From Salinicola halimionae (GTDB taxonomy: Bacteria; Pseudomonadota; Gammaproteobacteria; Pseudomonadales; Halomonadaceae), in contig NZ_PZJQ01000004.1 in the NCBI RefSeq assembly GCF_003206065.1, positions 244,862-308,861 of the forward strand: a DNA stretch of 64,000 nt, given 5' to 3'. Positions 53,910 through 63,888 of this stretch are shown one piece after another. Made by a program: the position numbers and the translations under genes. The notes beneath the pieces were generated by a model that saw only the letters and a program-made list of their open reading frames with translations, was not told the origin of the DNA and searched no databases. Every line of letters begins with the position of its first letter. The first letter of the stretch is position 1.

Positions 53910-54878
53910 TTAGCGGGGCAGGTCGTCGAGATCGCCGGCGCCGGGCAGAGAAACGAAGGCCCCGGCACGAGTGGCCGCAAAGGCGCCGCAGCGGCAGGCA
54001 AACGTCAGCGCTTCGGTCAGCCTGGCTTCGTCGGCCAGCCAATCGGAGAATGTCTCGCAGGTCACGTCATCTCGTGACAGGAAGGCCAGCAGACCGCCGA
54101 TGAAGGCATCGCCGGCGGCAGTGGTATCGACTGCTTGCACGCTTGGCGGTATGGCCTGCCGCTGACGGTCGGCCTGATAGGCGATCACCGGCCCCGGGCC
54201 ATCGGTGATCACGATCAATCGGGCGCCCTTGGCCAGTCGGGCACTGGTCCACTCATCGACGCTGCGATCACCGCGCAGGGTATCCAGCTCTTCGGTGGAA
54301 AGCTTGATGACATGAGCGCGTTCGAGCAATTGCTCGACCAGCCCGATATCGACAATGCCTTGTGGCCACAGCATCGGGCGCAGATTGACGTCGACGCTGA
54401 TCAGGCAGCCGCCGCGGCGAGCGATGCTGGCGAGATCCAGCGTGGTGCGGGCAATGGCGTTATCGGTCAGACTGTTGCTGCACAGATGAACCAGCGCCGG
54501 CTCAGTAAATATCCCGGAAGGCAGATGCTCGCGGCGATAGAGCAGATCGGCGGCGGGCGGCCGGTAGAAGTCGAACTGACGCTCGCCCTGGGCGTCGCGG
54601 GAGACGAAAGCCAGCGCCGTGCGAGCCTCGCGGGTCCGAACGACGTGCTGGGTGTCGACGCCGTAGCGGTTCAGCTCGTCGACCAGAAAGTCGCCGAAGC
54701 GATCATCACCGATCATGCCGAGAAAGCGGCTAGGGATTCCCTGTCGGGCACACGCTACCGCGGCATTGGCCGGCGCGCCGCCCGCATAGGGAGTGAAAGT
54801 CTCGGGGCCGCTATCGGTGCCGAGGCGGCTGGACAGCATATCGACGAGGGCTTCGCCGAAGGCGATGATGGGGGTCAT
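53910..54878 (-). CDS. PfkB-family sugar kinase, fructokinase-like
   Basis: 322-residue ribokinase-fold kinase. Substrate motif FTPYAGGAPANAAVACARQG, and ATP/catalytic motif VDTTAAGDAFIGGLLAFL with the catalytic Asp. Closest in pattern to bacterial fructokinases acting on free hexose, though ketodeoxygluconate kinase shares the fold. Divided from the aldo/keto reductase by a spacer with 15-bp repeats. Fits the hexose-catabolic neighbourhood. Confidence 0.88.
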   Translation of the reverse strand: MTPIIAFGEALVDMLSSRLGTDSGPETFTPYAGGAPANAAVACARQGIPSRFLGMIGDDRFGDFLVDELNRYGVDTQHVVRTREARTALAFVSRDAQGERQFDFYRPPAADLLYRREHLPSGIFTEPALVHLCSNSLTDNAIARTTLDLASIARRGGCLISVDVNLRPMLWPQGIVDIGLVEQLLERAHVIKLSTEELDTLRGDRSVDEWTSARLAKGARLIVITDGPGPVIAYQADRQRQAIPPSVQAVDTTAAGDAFIGGLLAFLSRDDVTCETFSDWLADEARLTEALTFACRCGAFAATRAGAFVSLPGAGDLDDLPR

Positions 54879-54904
54879 GGGTTACCGACTCTCTTCTCTA
54901 GCGG

Positions 54905-54979
54905 GAATCCTGATGCGGCGTTCCTGATCTTGTTGAATCCGGTTTCGTCGAATCGGATTCCATCGAACCTGATTCATCG
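54905..54979. repeat. Five degenerate 15-bp tandem repeats between kinase and aldo/keto reductase
   Basis: In-register units at 54905, 54920, 54935, 54950 and 54965, with consensus near GAATCCGATTTCGTC. Lies just upstream of the kinase start, where the promoter or leader would be. No coding potential recognised. Confidence 0.7.
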
Positions 54980-55030
54980 ACCGGTCTTATCGGCCAGGTC
55001 CTGTCGAGCAAGGTGCCGCACCAAACGTCA

Positions 55031-55906
55031 TCACGGTACGCGGTGACTGCGAGCTTCTTCCAGCAACGCAAACCACGTCGGGCGATCGAGTTCGAGATTA
55101 CTGCTCAGCAGCAAATTGTCGATACGTCGTTCATTCAACGTTCCAATCACCGGTACCGGCTTGCCGGGCAAACGTCGCAGCCATGCCAACGCCAGCCCGG
55201 CGGTAGTCGAGTTGAGCTGTTCGGCCAGCCGCGACAGCGCACTGCCCAGCACGTCCTCGAACACCGAGCCACCGCCCAGCGGAGACCAGGCCATCGGCGC
55301 CAGCCCGTCGGCGAGAATGGCGTCGTAGAAGCCGTCGAACAACGCATTCGGATGCGCCAGCGAGAGCTCGAGCTGGTGCACGCCAAGCCGATTTTGCATC
55401 GAGGCCTGCAGGCGCCGCCACTGTTCGGGGAGAAAGTTGGAGACGCCCACGGCACCGACCTTGCCGGCGGCGATGGCGTCATCCAACGCCCGTGCGGTGG
55501 CTTCGGCATCCATCAGCGGGTCGGGGCGATGCAGCAGGAAGTGATCCAGACGGTCGACGCCGAGACGCGATAGCGAGCCGTCGATGACCTGGGTCAGGTA
55601 ACGCTCGGAGGTGTCGTAATGCTTGATTCCAAACGGTGATGTGTCGCGATGCGGGAGTACGATGTCACCCTTGGTGACGACCCGAACCCGGGACTTTAGC
55701 GATGGCCGGCGGGCCAGCGCTTCACCGAAACGCTGCTCGCCCTGATGGTTGCCGTAGCTGTCGGCGTGATCGAACCAGTGCAGTCCTTGATCGACCCGAG
55801 CCTCCAGCCAATCGGCGAACTTTTCGACATCGTCGAATTCGGGGCGCTCGTACTGGCGCATCATGCCCAGGATGAAGGGCGAATCGAAAATCAGATCGTC
55901 GCTCAC
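55031..55906 (-). CDS. Aldo/keto reductase, YdhF-like
   Basis: 291-residue TIM-barrel oxidoreductase. Catalytic Tyr in FDHADSYGNHQGEQRFGEAL with Asp beside it, Lys in RVVTKGDIV, His in DHFLLHRPDPL. Pattern is that of the COG4989/YdhF predicted oxidoreductases. The GTG at 55906 overlaps the mutarotase stop (GTGA), which fixes the start. Last gene of the edd-glk chain; its substrate in sugar metabolism is not known. Confidence 0.88.
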   Translation of the reverse strand: MSDDLIFDSPFILGMMRQYERPEFDDVEKFADWLEARVDQGLHWFDHADSYGNHQGEQRFGEALARRPSLKSRVRVVTKGDIVLPHRDTSPFGIKHYDTSERYLTQVIDGSLSRLGVDRLDHFLLHRPDPLMDAEATARALDDAIAAGKVGAVGVSNFLPEQWRRLQASMQNRLGVHQLELSLAHPNALFDGFYDAILADGLAPMAWSPLGGGSVFEDVLGSALSRLAEQLNSTTAGLALAWLRRLPGKPVPVIGTLNERRIDNLLLSSNLELDRPTWFALLEEARSHRVP

Positions 55907-56820
55907 GCCGCGCTTGCCTCCCGCACGATCGTGGTGGACAGCAGGTGCTGGCCGTCGGGCACCAGCCATACCGGATCGACCCGCGTACAGGCGGCCTCGA
56001 CGCATACGAAGCGCAGGCCGGCCAATGCCGGAGTGTCATCCGGCAGACCGTCGCCGGGATGCCAGACGACCGTCGAGTCGCTGCCTTGCTTGCTGATCAG
56101 CAGCCGACGCTGGCCATCGTCGAGCACGACGAGGCGGTTGGACTGGTAGATGCGGTCGAGGGCGCCGCGGATGCCCAGTTCGCCCTGCTGATGGTGTTCG
56201 GCAAAGTGTTCGAGTTTGTCCAGGTAACGGGCGCCCGCCAGCCCCTCGACGCGACACCGGTGGGTGTCGGCAACGGCAAAATAGCTGTGCAAGGCCCCGG
56301 TCAGCTTGACCGGTGTGGTGCCGGTGTGACGGGTCATCAACTCGACCGTCAGACGCTTGTCGTTGGCATGAACGACAACGTTGGGAACGAGCTGGTCATG
56401 CAGGCGCTCTTCGGGGGAGAGGTGAATCTCGACCCCGCTGCCGGAGATGCTTTCGTCGACGGCATCGACACGCCACGGCGCCGTGCGCGCGGGGCCATGC
56501 ATGGGCCCCTTGCCGTCCGGTGATTCGTCGGCGAACCACGGCCAGCAAACGGGAATGCCACCGCGGATGGCGCCCGGCATCGGTTGCGGGGTCGGCGTCA
56601 CCCACAGCCAGCCATCCTCCGTGCTGGAAGCTGGTCGAGCGCCTGTGGTTCGCCCGGCTTCGGGGGAGAAAGGTAAAAAATGCAGAACCTGCGCGCCCTG
56701 AAGCGAAATCGCCAGCTCGCCCCAATCGGCATTGAGCAGCAGAAGACGCCGGCCTTCCCAGTCTGCCTCTCGTTGGCCGTCGGTCGCGTCGATCAACTGC
56801 CGCAGCGTATCCGGGATCAT
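55903..56820 (-). CDS. D-hexose-6-phosphate mutarotase (YeaD-like)
   Basis: 305-residue aldose-1-epimerase-fold protein of the YeaD family: PQPMPGAIRGGIPVCWPWF, ARTAPWRVDAVDE, TGALHSYFAVADT and VVWHPGD. Interconverts anomers of glucose-6-phosphate ahead of zwf, consistent with the adjacent glk. The excellent SD GAGGAGGTGAC before ATG 56820 lies inside the end of glk, giving a 4-bp overlap. The frame is open further upstream, but that part is glk in another frame. Confidence 0.9.
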   Translation of the reverse strand: MIPDTLRQLIDATDGQREADWEGRRLLLLNADWGELAISLQGAQVLHFLPFSPEAGRTTGARPASSTEDGWLWVTPTPQPMPGAIRGGIPVCWPWFADESPDGKGPMHGPARTAPWRVDAVDESISGSGVEIHLSPEERLHDQLVPNVVVHANDKRLTVELMTRHTGTTPVKLTGALHSYFAVADTHRCRVEGLAGARYLDKLEHFAEHHQQGELGIRGALDRIYQSNRLVVLDDGQRRLLISKQGSDSTVVWHPGDGLPDDTPALAGLRFVCVEAACTRVDPVWLVPDGQHLLSTTIVREASAA

Positions 56821-57776
56821 GTCACCTCCTCGTTGTGCAGAGCTTCCGCCGCGCCCAGCAATCCTGTCCACGGCGCCGTCACCACCCAAGTGGGGATGCC
56901 AGCATTGTAAGCGCTCAGACGGCCCTTGTCGGCAAAGGCGCGGCGGAAGTCGCTGCGTGGCAGCCAGTCGACAAGACGCGGAATGATGCCACCGCACAGG
57001 TAGACGCCGCCCAGCGAGCCGAGTGTCAGTGCAGCATCGCCAGCCGAGCCGCCGAGGATCTTGAGAAATCGCATCAGCGTCTCGCGGGCGACGCGATCGC
57101 CTGCGCGGGCGGCGCCGGTGATCTCGGCCGGCGTGTTGTATTGTGCGGTAACCTTGAGCAGCGCCGCGTGAGCCAGATACAGATCGAGCAGGCCCTGACC
57201 GCATAGCAGGCGTTCGATGGAGACGCGGCCGTAACGCGCGCGGAAGTAGTCGAGCAGCTGACGTTCGCGTTTATCGGTGGGGGCAAAAGTGGCATGGCCG
57301 CCTTCCGTGGTCAACGGGATCCAGTGGCGCCGGCTGGGAACCAGGCCGGCCAGACCCAGCCCCGTGCCGGGCCCGATGACCAGACGAGGGCGATGAGCCT
57401 CGGCTTCGCCCTCACCGATTTTGACGAGATCTTTTTGGTCGATATGCGGGATGCCGAGCGCCTGGGCGGTGAAATCATTGATGACCTTGAAATTCGACAG
57501 GCCCAGCTGTTCCGCAACGGCTTTCTTGGAGAACGCCCAATCGTTGTTGGTCATCTTGACCCAGTCATCATGCACTGGGCAGGCGAAAGCCAGACAGGCC
57601 TCCTCGAGTGACTCCGCGCCGACCTTCTTCAGGTAGGCCTGAATGGCCTCGACCAACCCTGCGTAATGCGCACAGGGCAGTGTTTCGATCGACTGCAGTT
57701 CGACGCTGCCGGGCATGACCAGGGCAAAGCGCGCGTTGGTTCCACCAATGTCGCCGATCAGGGCGGGAGTGGTCAT
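56817..57776 (-). CDS. glk: Glucokinase
   Basis: 319-residue ATP-dependent glucokinase. Phosphate loop [16 protein letters not shown], catalytic Asp in [13 protein letters not shown], and zinc-free Glk-type pattern [11 protein letters not shown]. Phosphorylates internal glucose to feed zwf. It overlaps edd by ATGA upstream and the mutarotase by ATGA downstream, so translation of this chain is coupled. Confidence 0.95.
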   Translation of the reverse strand: MTTPALIGDIGGTNARFALVMPGSVELQSIETLPCAHYAGLVEAIQAYLKKVGAESLEEACLAFACPVHDDWVKMTNNDWAFSKKAVAEQLGLSNFKVINDFTAQALGIPHIDQKDLVKIGEGEAEAHRPRLVIGPGTGLGLAGLVPSRRHWIPLTTEGGHATFAPTDKRERQLLDYFRARYGRVSIERLLCGQGLLDLYLAHAALLKVTAQYNTPAEITGAARAGDRVARETLMRFLKILGGSAGDAALTLGSLGGVYLCGGIIPRLVDWLPRSDFRRAFADKGRLSAYNAGIPTWVVTAPWTGLLGAAEALHNEEVT

Positions 57777-59623
57777 TTGTGCCCTCCGGGCAAGTCGGCG
57801 GCCTCGAAGCCGCCAAAGGTAGCCGCGCCTTCCTCGGCACCACCGACCAGCTGGCGGAAACCGGCGAACAGTTCGCGACCCATTCCATGATGATAGTGAT
57901 CCAGATCGCAGGCTGCCGGTTCGCGTTGCGCCCAGGTGTCGGCATCGACCAGGGCTTCGAGAACGCCATTGTCGGGGTCGAGCAGTACCGTGTCGCCATC
58001 GCGCAGATAGGCGATAGGGCCTGAGTCGACCGCTTCCGGCGTGATGTGGATCGCCGCGGGTACCTTACCAGAGGCACCGGACATGCGCCCATCGGTGACC
58101 AGCGCGACCTTGTGGCCGCGATCCTGCAATACGCCCAGAAACGGTGTCAATTGGTGAAGTTCCGGCATGCCGTTGGCGCGCGGCCCCTGAAAGCGCACGA
58201 CGACGATGATGTCCCGGTTCAGTTCGCCGCTCTCGAACGCGGCCTTGACCTGGCTCTGGTCGTCGAAGATACGCACCGGTGCCTCGACCTTGCGAAACTC
58301 CGGCTTGACCGCGGAAACCTTGATCACGCCGCGGCCCAGGTTGCCGTCGAGCACTGCCAGGCCGCCGGTGGCAGAAAAGGGCCTGTCCGCCGGCCTTAGC
58401 ACGTCTTCATCGAGACTGTGCTGTGTGCCCTCACGCCATATCAGACGATCGCCGTCGAGGAACGGCTCCTGTGTGTAAGCTTGCATGTCGGTGCCGAAAG
58501 CGGTGTGGACGTCAGCGTGCATCAGGCCCGCCGATAACAGCTCTCGGACCAGGAAACTGACACCACCGGCAGCGTGAAAATGGTTCACATCGGCCTGGCC
58601 GTTGGGGTAGATCCGGGTCAAGCCGGGAATCACCGTCGACAGCTCGGCGAAGTCGTCCCAGGTAATGGTAACGCCGACGGCGGCCGCCATCGCGACCAGA
58701 TGGAGGGTGTGATTGGTCGAACCGCCGGAGGTCAGTAGCCCGATCATGGCGTTGACGATCGCATGAGCGTTGATCTGCTTGTAGAACGGGTGATAGTCGC
58801 CGCCCTGATCGCTATTGCGGATGACCTGCTCGGTGCTGAAGCGTGTGATGGCATCTCGCAGCGGTGTGCCGGGATTCACGAACGAGGTGCCCGGCAAGTG
58901 CAGGCCCATCATCTCGAGCATCAGCTGGTTGGAGTTGGCGGTGCCGTAGAACGTGCAAGTTCCCGCGCTGTGGTAGGAGTCGGACTCCGCTTCGAGCAGC
59001 GCATCCCGGCCAACCTTGCCTTCAGCATAGAGCTGACGGATGCGGGATTTCTCGGCATTGGGCAGCCCGCTTGGCATCGGGCCGGCGGGCACGAACACGG
59101 CCGGCAGATGGCCGAAACGCGCAGCGCCGATGAACAGTCCTGGCACGATCTTGTCACATACACCGAGATAGAGTGCGCCATCGAACATGTTGTGCGACAT
59201 CGCCACCGCCGTCGACATGGCAATCACATCGCGGGAGAAGAGCGACAGCTCCATGCCCGGCTGACCTTGAGTAACGCCGTCACACATGGCGGGCACGCCG
59301 CCGGCAAACTGGGCGGTACTGCCCATGCCGCGGGCGGCTTGCTTGATCAGCTCGGGGAAATGCTCGAGAGGCTGGTGGGCCGACAACATGTCGTTATAGG
59401 AAGAGACGATGCCGATGTTGGTGCTGTTCATCAGCTTCAGGCTGTTCTTGTCGCCAGCATTGCAGGCGGCGAAGCCGTGCGCCAGGTTGCCGCAGGAGAG
59501 TTCTGCACGATGAACGCCGCGACGATGCTGCTGCTGCATGCGTTCTTCGTAGAGACGGCGGCGATCGGCTGAGCGCTCCTCGATGCGCCGTGTCACACGG
59601 TCGACTGTGGGATTGAGCTTCAT
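57773..59623 (-). CDS. edd: 6-Phosphogluconate dehydratase
   Basis: Committing step of the Entner-Doudoroff pathway. 616 residues of the IlvD/Edd family with cluster-binding Cys in [37 protein letters not shown], and [12 protein letters not shown]. Start at ATG 59623 ([14 protein letters not shown]) with GAGG 8 bases upstream; a longer frame to 59668 is unlikely. First gene of edd-glk-mutarotase-aldo/keto reductase, divergent from gap. An 18-bp palindrome sits 29 bp upstream. Confidence 0.96.
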   Translation of the reverse strand: MKLNPTVDRVTRRIEERSADRRRLYEERMQQQHRRGVHRAELSCGNLAHGFAACNAGDKNSLKLMNSTNIGIVSSYNDMLSAHQPLEHFPELIKQAARGMGSTAQFAGGVPAMCDGVTQGQPGMELSLFSRDVIAMSTAVAMSHNMFDGALYLGVCDKIVPGLFIGAARFGHLPAVFVPAGPMPSGLPNAEKSRIRQLYAEGKVGRDALLEAESDSYHSAGTCTFYGTANSNQLMLEMMGLHLPGTSFVNPGTPLRDAITRFSTEQVIRNSDQGGDYHPFYKQINAHAIVNAMIGLLTSGGSTNHTLHLVAMAAAVGVTITWDDFAELSTVIPGLTRIYPNGQADVNHFHAAGGVSFLVRELLSAGLMHADVHTAFGTDMQAYTQEPFLDGDRLIWREGTQHSLDEDVLRPADRPFSATGGLAVLDGNLGRGVIKVSAVKPEFRKVEAPVRIFDDQSQVKAAFESGELNRDIIVVVRFQGPRANGMPELHQLTPFLGVLQDRGHKVALVTDGRMSGASGKVPAAIHITPEAVDSGPIAYLRDGDTVLLDPDNGVLEALVDADTWAQREPAACDLDHYHHGMGRELFAGFRQLVGGAEEGAATFGGFEAADLPGGHK

Positions 59624-59651
59624 GGTCTGCCTCATCGAGCTGTCAGGGTTA

Positions 59652-59669
59652 TTTGGTAAACTTACCAAA
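59652..59669. promoter_or_regulatory. Perfect 18-bp palindrome upstream of edd
   Basis: TTTGGTAAACTTACCAAA, 29 bp before the edd start in the divergent edd-gap spacer. It shares GGTAA and TTAC half-sites with the HexR-like site before zwf, but has only 2 bases between them, where HexR sites have 5. Could be a HexR variant or the site of a LacI/GntR-type sugar regulator. Confidence 0.55.
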
Positions 59670-59740
59670 AAAATATCGACTTTGTTCGCAAATGAGCCTT
59701 TTGTATTAGTCTTTCGGAGTAATATTTTTTCACGCGGCGA

Positions 59741-59768
59741 TGTTCTAGACTGCGTGTTCTAGACTACT
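59741..59768. repeat. Direct repeat TGTTCTAGACT, two copies 14 bp apart
   Basis: Copies begin at 59741 and 59755 in the edd-gap divergent spacer. The TCTAGA core is palindromic. The 14-bp spacing could be a tandem regulator site or another short duplication of the kind found throughout this window. Confidence 0.5.
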
Positions 59769-59928
59769 TATAGAGCTTCAAGGTGATCGAGCCTGCCGCT
59801 CGGTCCGGCATCGCCCAAGTGCTTGTCGATGCAGGCTGTAACAGTGCCTGCCGCAAGAGGCTGTAACTAGGGCGTGGCCATACCACACAGCTGAACGTTT
59901 GAATCACGTCATCAAAGAGGAGAGCACC

Positions 59929-60930
59929 ATGACATTGCGTGTCGCCATCAACGGATTCGGCCGCATCGGCCGTAATGTGCTTCGTGCCATGTACGAGAAC
60001 GGTTATCGTGACCGGATCGAAGTCGTCGCCATCAACGACCTGGGTGACCCTGCGCTCAACGCCCATCTGCTACGTCACGACAGCGTTCACGGGCACTTTG
60101 GATTCGAAGTCACGCATGACAGCGATACTCTGAGCGTAGACGGGGATAGCATCCGTATCCTATCCGAGCGTGACCCGGCACAGCTGCCCTGGAAAACGCT
60201 GAACGTCGATCTGGTAATGGAATGCACGGGGCTGTTCACCAAGCGTGACGCGGCGGCCAAGCACATCGAAGCCGGCGCCGAGCGCGTGCTGATTTCCGCG
60301 CCGAGCGGTGATGCCGACGCCATGGTCGTGTTCGGGGTCAACGAGCAGGTGCTCAAGGCCGAACACCGCGTCGTCTCCAATGCCTCCTGTACGACCAACT
60401 GTCTTGCACCAGTGGCACAGGCGCTGCAGGAAGGCGTGGGTATCGAGAGCGGTCTGATGACGACCGTGCATGCTTACACCAACGATCAGAATCTTTCTGA
60501 CGTCTACCACACTGACCCGTACCGTGCGCGCAGTGCGACCCAGTCAATGATTCCGACCAAGACCGGCGCCGCAGCGGCCGTCGGTATCGTGCTGCCCGAA
60601 CTGGATGGCAAGCTCGACGGCCTGGCGGTCCGTGTGCCGGTGATCAACGTATCGCTGGTGGACCTGACCTTCACCGCCGGTCGTGACACCAGCAAGGAAG
60701 AGATCAACGAGATCGTCGTGAAGGCTGCCGCCAAGTCATCGGTGCTGGCGGTGAACTCTCAGCCGCTGGTCTCGATCGATTTCAACCATGATGCCAATTC
60801 ATCGACATTCGATACCAACCACACGCGTGTCAACGGGCGTCTTGTCAAGGTCATGGCCTGGTATGACAACGAGTGGGGCTTCTCCAACCGCATGCTGGAT
60901 ACCGCGCTGGCGATGCAAGCTGCCAGCTGA
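59929..60930 (+). CDS. gap: Glyceraldehyde-3-phosphate dehydrogenase, type I
   Basis: 333 residues. NAD site [19 protein letters not shown], catalytic Cys in [14 protein letters not shown], and His/Arg in the usual places ([23 protein letters not shown]). Oxidises the triose phosphate made by Eda. Start is ATG 59929 with GAGGAG upstream; an in-frame ATG at 59899 lies 10 codons earlier. Divergent from edd. Transcription probably ends at the hairpin beginning at 60958. Confidence 0.96.
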   Translation: MTLRVAINGFGRIGRNVLRAMYENGYRDRIEVVAINDLGDPALNAHLLRHDSVHGHFGFEVTHDSDTLSVDGDSIRILSERDPAQLPWKTLNVDLVMECTGLFTKRDAAAKHIEAGAERVLISAPSGDADAMVVFGVNEQVLKAEHRVVSNASCTTNCLAPVAQALQEGVGIESGLMTTVHAYTNDQNLSDVYHTDPYRARSATQSMIPTKTGAAAAVGIVLPELDGKLDGLAVRVPVINVSLVDLTFTAGRDTSKEEINEIVVKAAAKSSVLAVNSQPLVSIDFNHDANSSTFDTNHTRVNGRLVKVMAWYDNEWGFSNRMLDTALAMQAAS

Positions 60931-60957
60931 TCCCACCCGGATCTGTAGTTCGAACGC

Positions 60958-60986
60958 GCCGGGCGACCGAGGTTCTGTCGCCCGGC
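60958..60986 (+). terminator. Hairpin terminator after gap
   Basis: Perfect 10-bp GC-rich stem GCCGGGCGAC/GTCGCCCGGC with a 9-base loop, 28 bp after the gap stop codon. Only a weak T-run (TTCATGTCC) follows, so termination may be partial. Confidence 0.7.
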
Positions 60987-61255
60987 TTCATGTCCGCTCG
61001 AGAATACCGGGCTCCGGTTTTTCGTCACTCTGCTATTCGTTCCCGCCAATACCGCTTGCGGATCCCGTGATTCTTCCTCGAGCCTTTGTCCGCTCGTCGA
61101 ATCCCGGAATCGTGCCTCTTACCGCCGAAATCGTGCCTATTTTGCTCTCAAGTCGTTCGATCAGGTGTCGATAGACCCCTGTAAGCTGATCAATCGTGCT
61201 GGTGGGCTTGGACTTGTCGGGCCGACCCTCTAATGTAACGCTGAATAAATTCCGT

Positions 61256-61285
61256 TTTTATCCACGCATATTTTATCCACGCATA
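61256..61285. repeat. Perfect 15-bp tandem duplication
   Basis: TTTTATCCACGCATA occurs twice without a gap (61256-61270, 61271-61285), 15 bp before the proposed ATG at 61301. In the frame of that gene it would read FYPRI FYPRI, but it probably lies in the leader. Confidence 0.85.
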
Positions 61286-61300
61286 GAGGTCGGCGGCGTC

Positions 61301-61621
61301 ATGCACGACAACATTATCAACGCGCACCGTTTGATCGGCGAGACCATCCACGAGCCCGAGACAGAGCGACGTGGGCGGATCGTCGGTGTCGACCAGTCGC
61401 GTTCCGTGCCGGTGATTTTCGTGATCTGGCAGGAACAGTCAGGCATACAGCGCTTCGAATTGACTCGCGACGAGCTGCGTCAACTGGCCGAGGCCTGTAG
61501 CCGCCGTTCGCCAGGTCACGATGCTCAAGCCACCCGCAAGGATGACGATACGAGTGCATCGCTAGGCGATGCGACGTTCGTTTCGCCTGAACTGAATCAA
61601 CGTCGTGTCGGCTCTCGCTGA
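61301..61621 (+). CDS. Small conserved-looking protein of unknown function
   Basis: Not recognised by family. 106 residues from ATG 61301, with GAGG 11 bases upstream. The N-terminal 65 residues (MHDNIINAHRLIGETIHEPE, then RGRIVGVDQSRSVPVIFVIWQE) look like a compact beta-rich domain; the rest is polar and probably disordered. It precedes the PAS/GGDEF-like gene by 63 bp on the same strand, so they may be co-transcribed. Confidence 0.6.
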   Translation: MHDNIINAHRLIGETIHEPETERRGRIVGVDQSRSVPVIFVIWQEQSGIQRFELTRDELRQLAEACSRRSPGHDAQATRKDDDTSASLGDATFVSPELNQRRVGSR

Positions 61622-61684
61622 CGCGATTTCGTTCTATCACCCAGCCGCGTGTCACGGTACTGCGGCTAGATGAGGCCGGAGTGC

Positions 61685-62983
61685 ATGGGTCCACTGAATG
61701 CCTGCGTGCATGACGATGGCAGTTTGAGCGCGGAAGCGCAGCACTGGCTGCAATCGTTGCCAGGCACGGCCTACGTCACCGATTCGGCCTGGTGGCTGGG
61801 AGAACTTCACTTTCTCGCCGAATCCATCAGCACGTTGGGTCAACGCCAGGCGGCGGATTACCGATCCCAGCCCGATCGATGGCTGGCCCAGATTCCCGAG
61901 CGTTGGCCGCTACTCGAGCAGCTGCAGAAGGCGCTGGCGCGGGGCGATCATGCGGCTCGGCTGTCCTACGTCGTCGAACGGCCGGACGGCTCGCAGTGCC
62001 TGGTCGATGACAATCTCAGCATTCTGCGTGACGCCGATGGCGCGGTGGTCGCTCTCGTGGGGTTTTTGTTGCCGCAGAAGGTGGAGCCCACGGCGAGCGA
62101 AAGTCTCTCCCTTCAATCGCTGCTCGATCACAGCGGCGATGTGGTCATGGCACTCGACGAAGATCTCAACTGCTGTGATGTGGCAGGTAACACTCAGGGC
62201 ATGCTTGGCATCGGTACCGCGTCGCTGCGATCGAGCTCCCTTTTCAGCCTGATGGCCCCGGAGGATGGCTCTCGTGTTCAACGGCTGCTGGCCGAGGCGG
62301 CTGCCCAAGCGGCCTCGACGATGCTGGAACTGAGGTTGAGGCACCGGGACCGCGGATATCGCTGGTTCGAGATTCACTTCTCGCCTTGCCCGCTCCCTGC
62401 CGCACTGACGCTGACGTCTTCGGAAATGCCGGGGTGGATCGCCATCGCCCGCGACATTACCCGGCGCCGGCAGCAATCACTACAATGGGATGCGTACACC
62501 GCCACGGACGAACTGACCTCGGCCCTCAATCGAGAGCCTTTCATGGGCCTATTGAACCATGCGTTCTCGAGCGGCGATGCCAGCGCCCGATTCACCCTGA
62601 TCGTCTTCGACGTCGATCATTTCAGCGATATCAACGCCGCCTGGGGGCGCGAAGGCGGCGATCTCGTCCTCTCGTGCATCGGCGAAATGTGTCGGGCGAC
62701 ATTGAAAGAGCGCTTCAGTTTCGGACGTCTGGATGACGACACCTTCGCGCTGTTGTTGAGCGGCAAGTCTCTACAGGAGAGCGCGGCCATTGCAGAACGG
62801 CTACGGGGACGGTTCGCCTCGACCCGGGTGGAGTTCCATGGTCACTGGCTGGCTTTCTCGGTTAGTCTTGGGGTGGCCGAACGCCGCACGGAAGAGTCGG
62901 CGCAAGCCTTGCTGACGCGTGCCGAAGCGGGTGTCGAAGCTGCCAAGCAGCTGGGACGAGATCGCGTACAGCAAGCGCCGTGA
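61685..62983 (+). CDS. PAS and GGDEF-like protein with degenerate cyclase site
   Basis: 432 residues. A PAS-like domain (about 130-260, LQSLLDHSGDVVMALDEDLNC to PGWIAIARDITRRRQQ) precedes a GGDEF-fold domain starting TDELTSALNREPFMGLLNHAF, with FDVDHFSDINAAWGREGGDLVL. The catalytic GG(D/E)EF is replaced by FGRLDDDTFALLL, so diguanylate cyclase activity is unlikely; it may bind a nucleotide or act as a sensor. A good SD (GGAG) precedes ATG 61685; ATG 61670 lacks one. Confidence 0.85.
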   Translation: MGPLNACVHDDGSLSAEAQHWLQSLPGTAYVTDSAWWLGELHFLAESISTLGQRQAADYRSQPDRWLAQIPERWPLLEQLQKALARGDHAARLSYVVERPDGSQCLVDDNLSILRDADGAVVALVGFLLPQKVEPTASESLSLQSLLDHSGDVVMALDEDLNCCDVAGNTQGMLGIGTASLRSSSLFSLMAPEDGSRVQRLLAEAAAQAASTMLELRLRHRDRGYRWFEIHFSPCPLPAALTLTSSEMPGWIAIARDITRRRQQSLQWDAYTATDELTSALNREPFMGLLNHAFSSGDASARFTLIVFDVDHFSDINAAWGREGGDLVLSCIGEMCRATLKERFSFGRLDDDTFALLLSGKSLQESAAIAERLRGRFASTRVEFHGHWLAFSVSLGVAERRTEESAQALLTRAEAGVEAAKQLGRDRVQQAP

Positions 62984-63010
62984 AGAAGTCGTTAATAGTG
63001 GCCAACCCTG

Positions 63011-63063
63011 GCGCCAAGCCAATCAAATTTCTCGCGCCAAGCCGGTCGAGCTCGCGCCAAGCC
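63011..63063. repeat. Three copies of GCGCCAAGCC spaced 23 and 20 bp
   Basis: Copies at 63011, 63034 and 63054, with similar flanks (AATCAAAT, GGTCGAGC, AGTCAAAC), in the 101-bp spacer before the dienelactone-hydrolase-type gene. The SD AAGGAG follows 9 bp after the third copy. Confidence 0.75.
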
Positions 63064-63084
63064 AGTCAAACAAGGAGAACGATG

Positions 63085-63888
<804 letters not shown>

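Noticed and set aside
61685..62983. Annotation as an active diguanylate cyclase
   Set aside because: The GG(D/E)EF loop is replaced by DDDTF, so activity should not be assumed.
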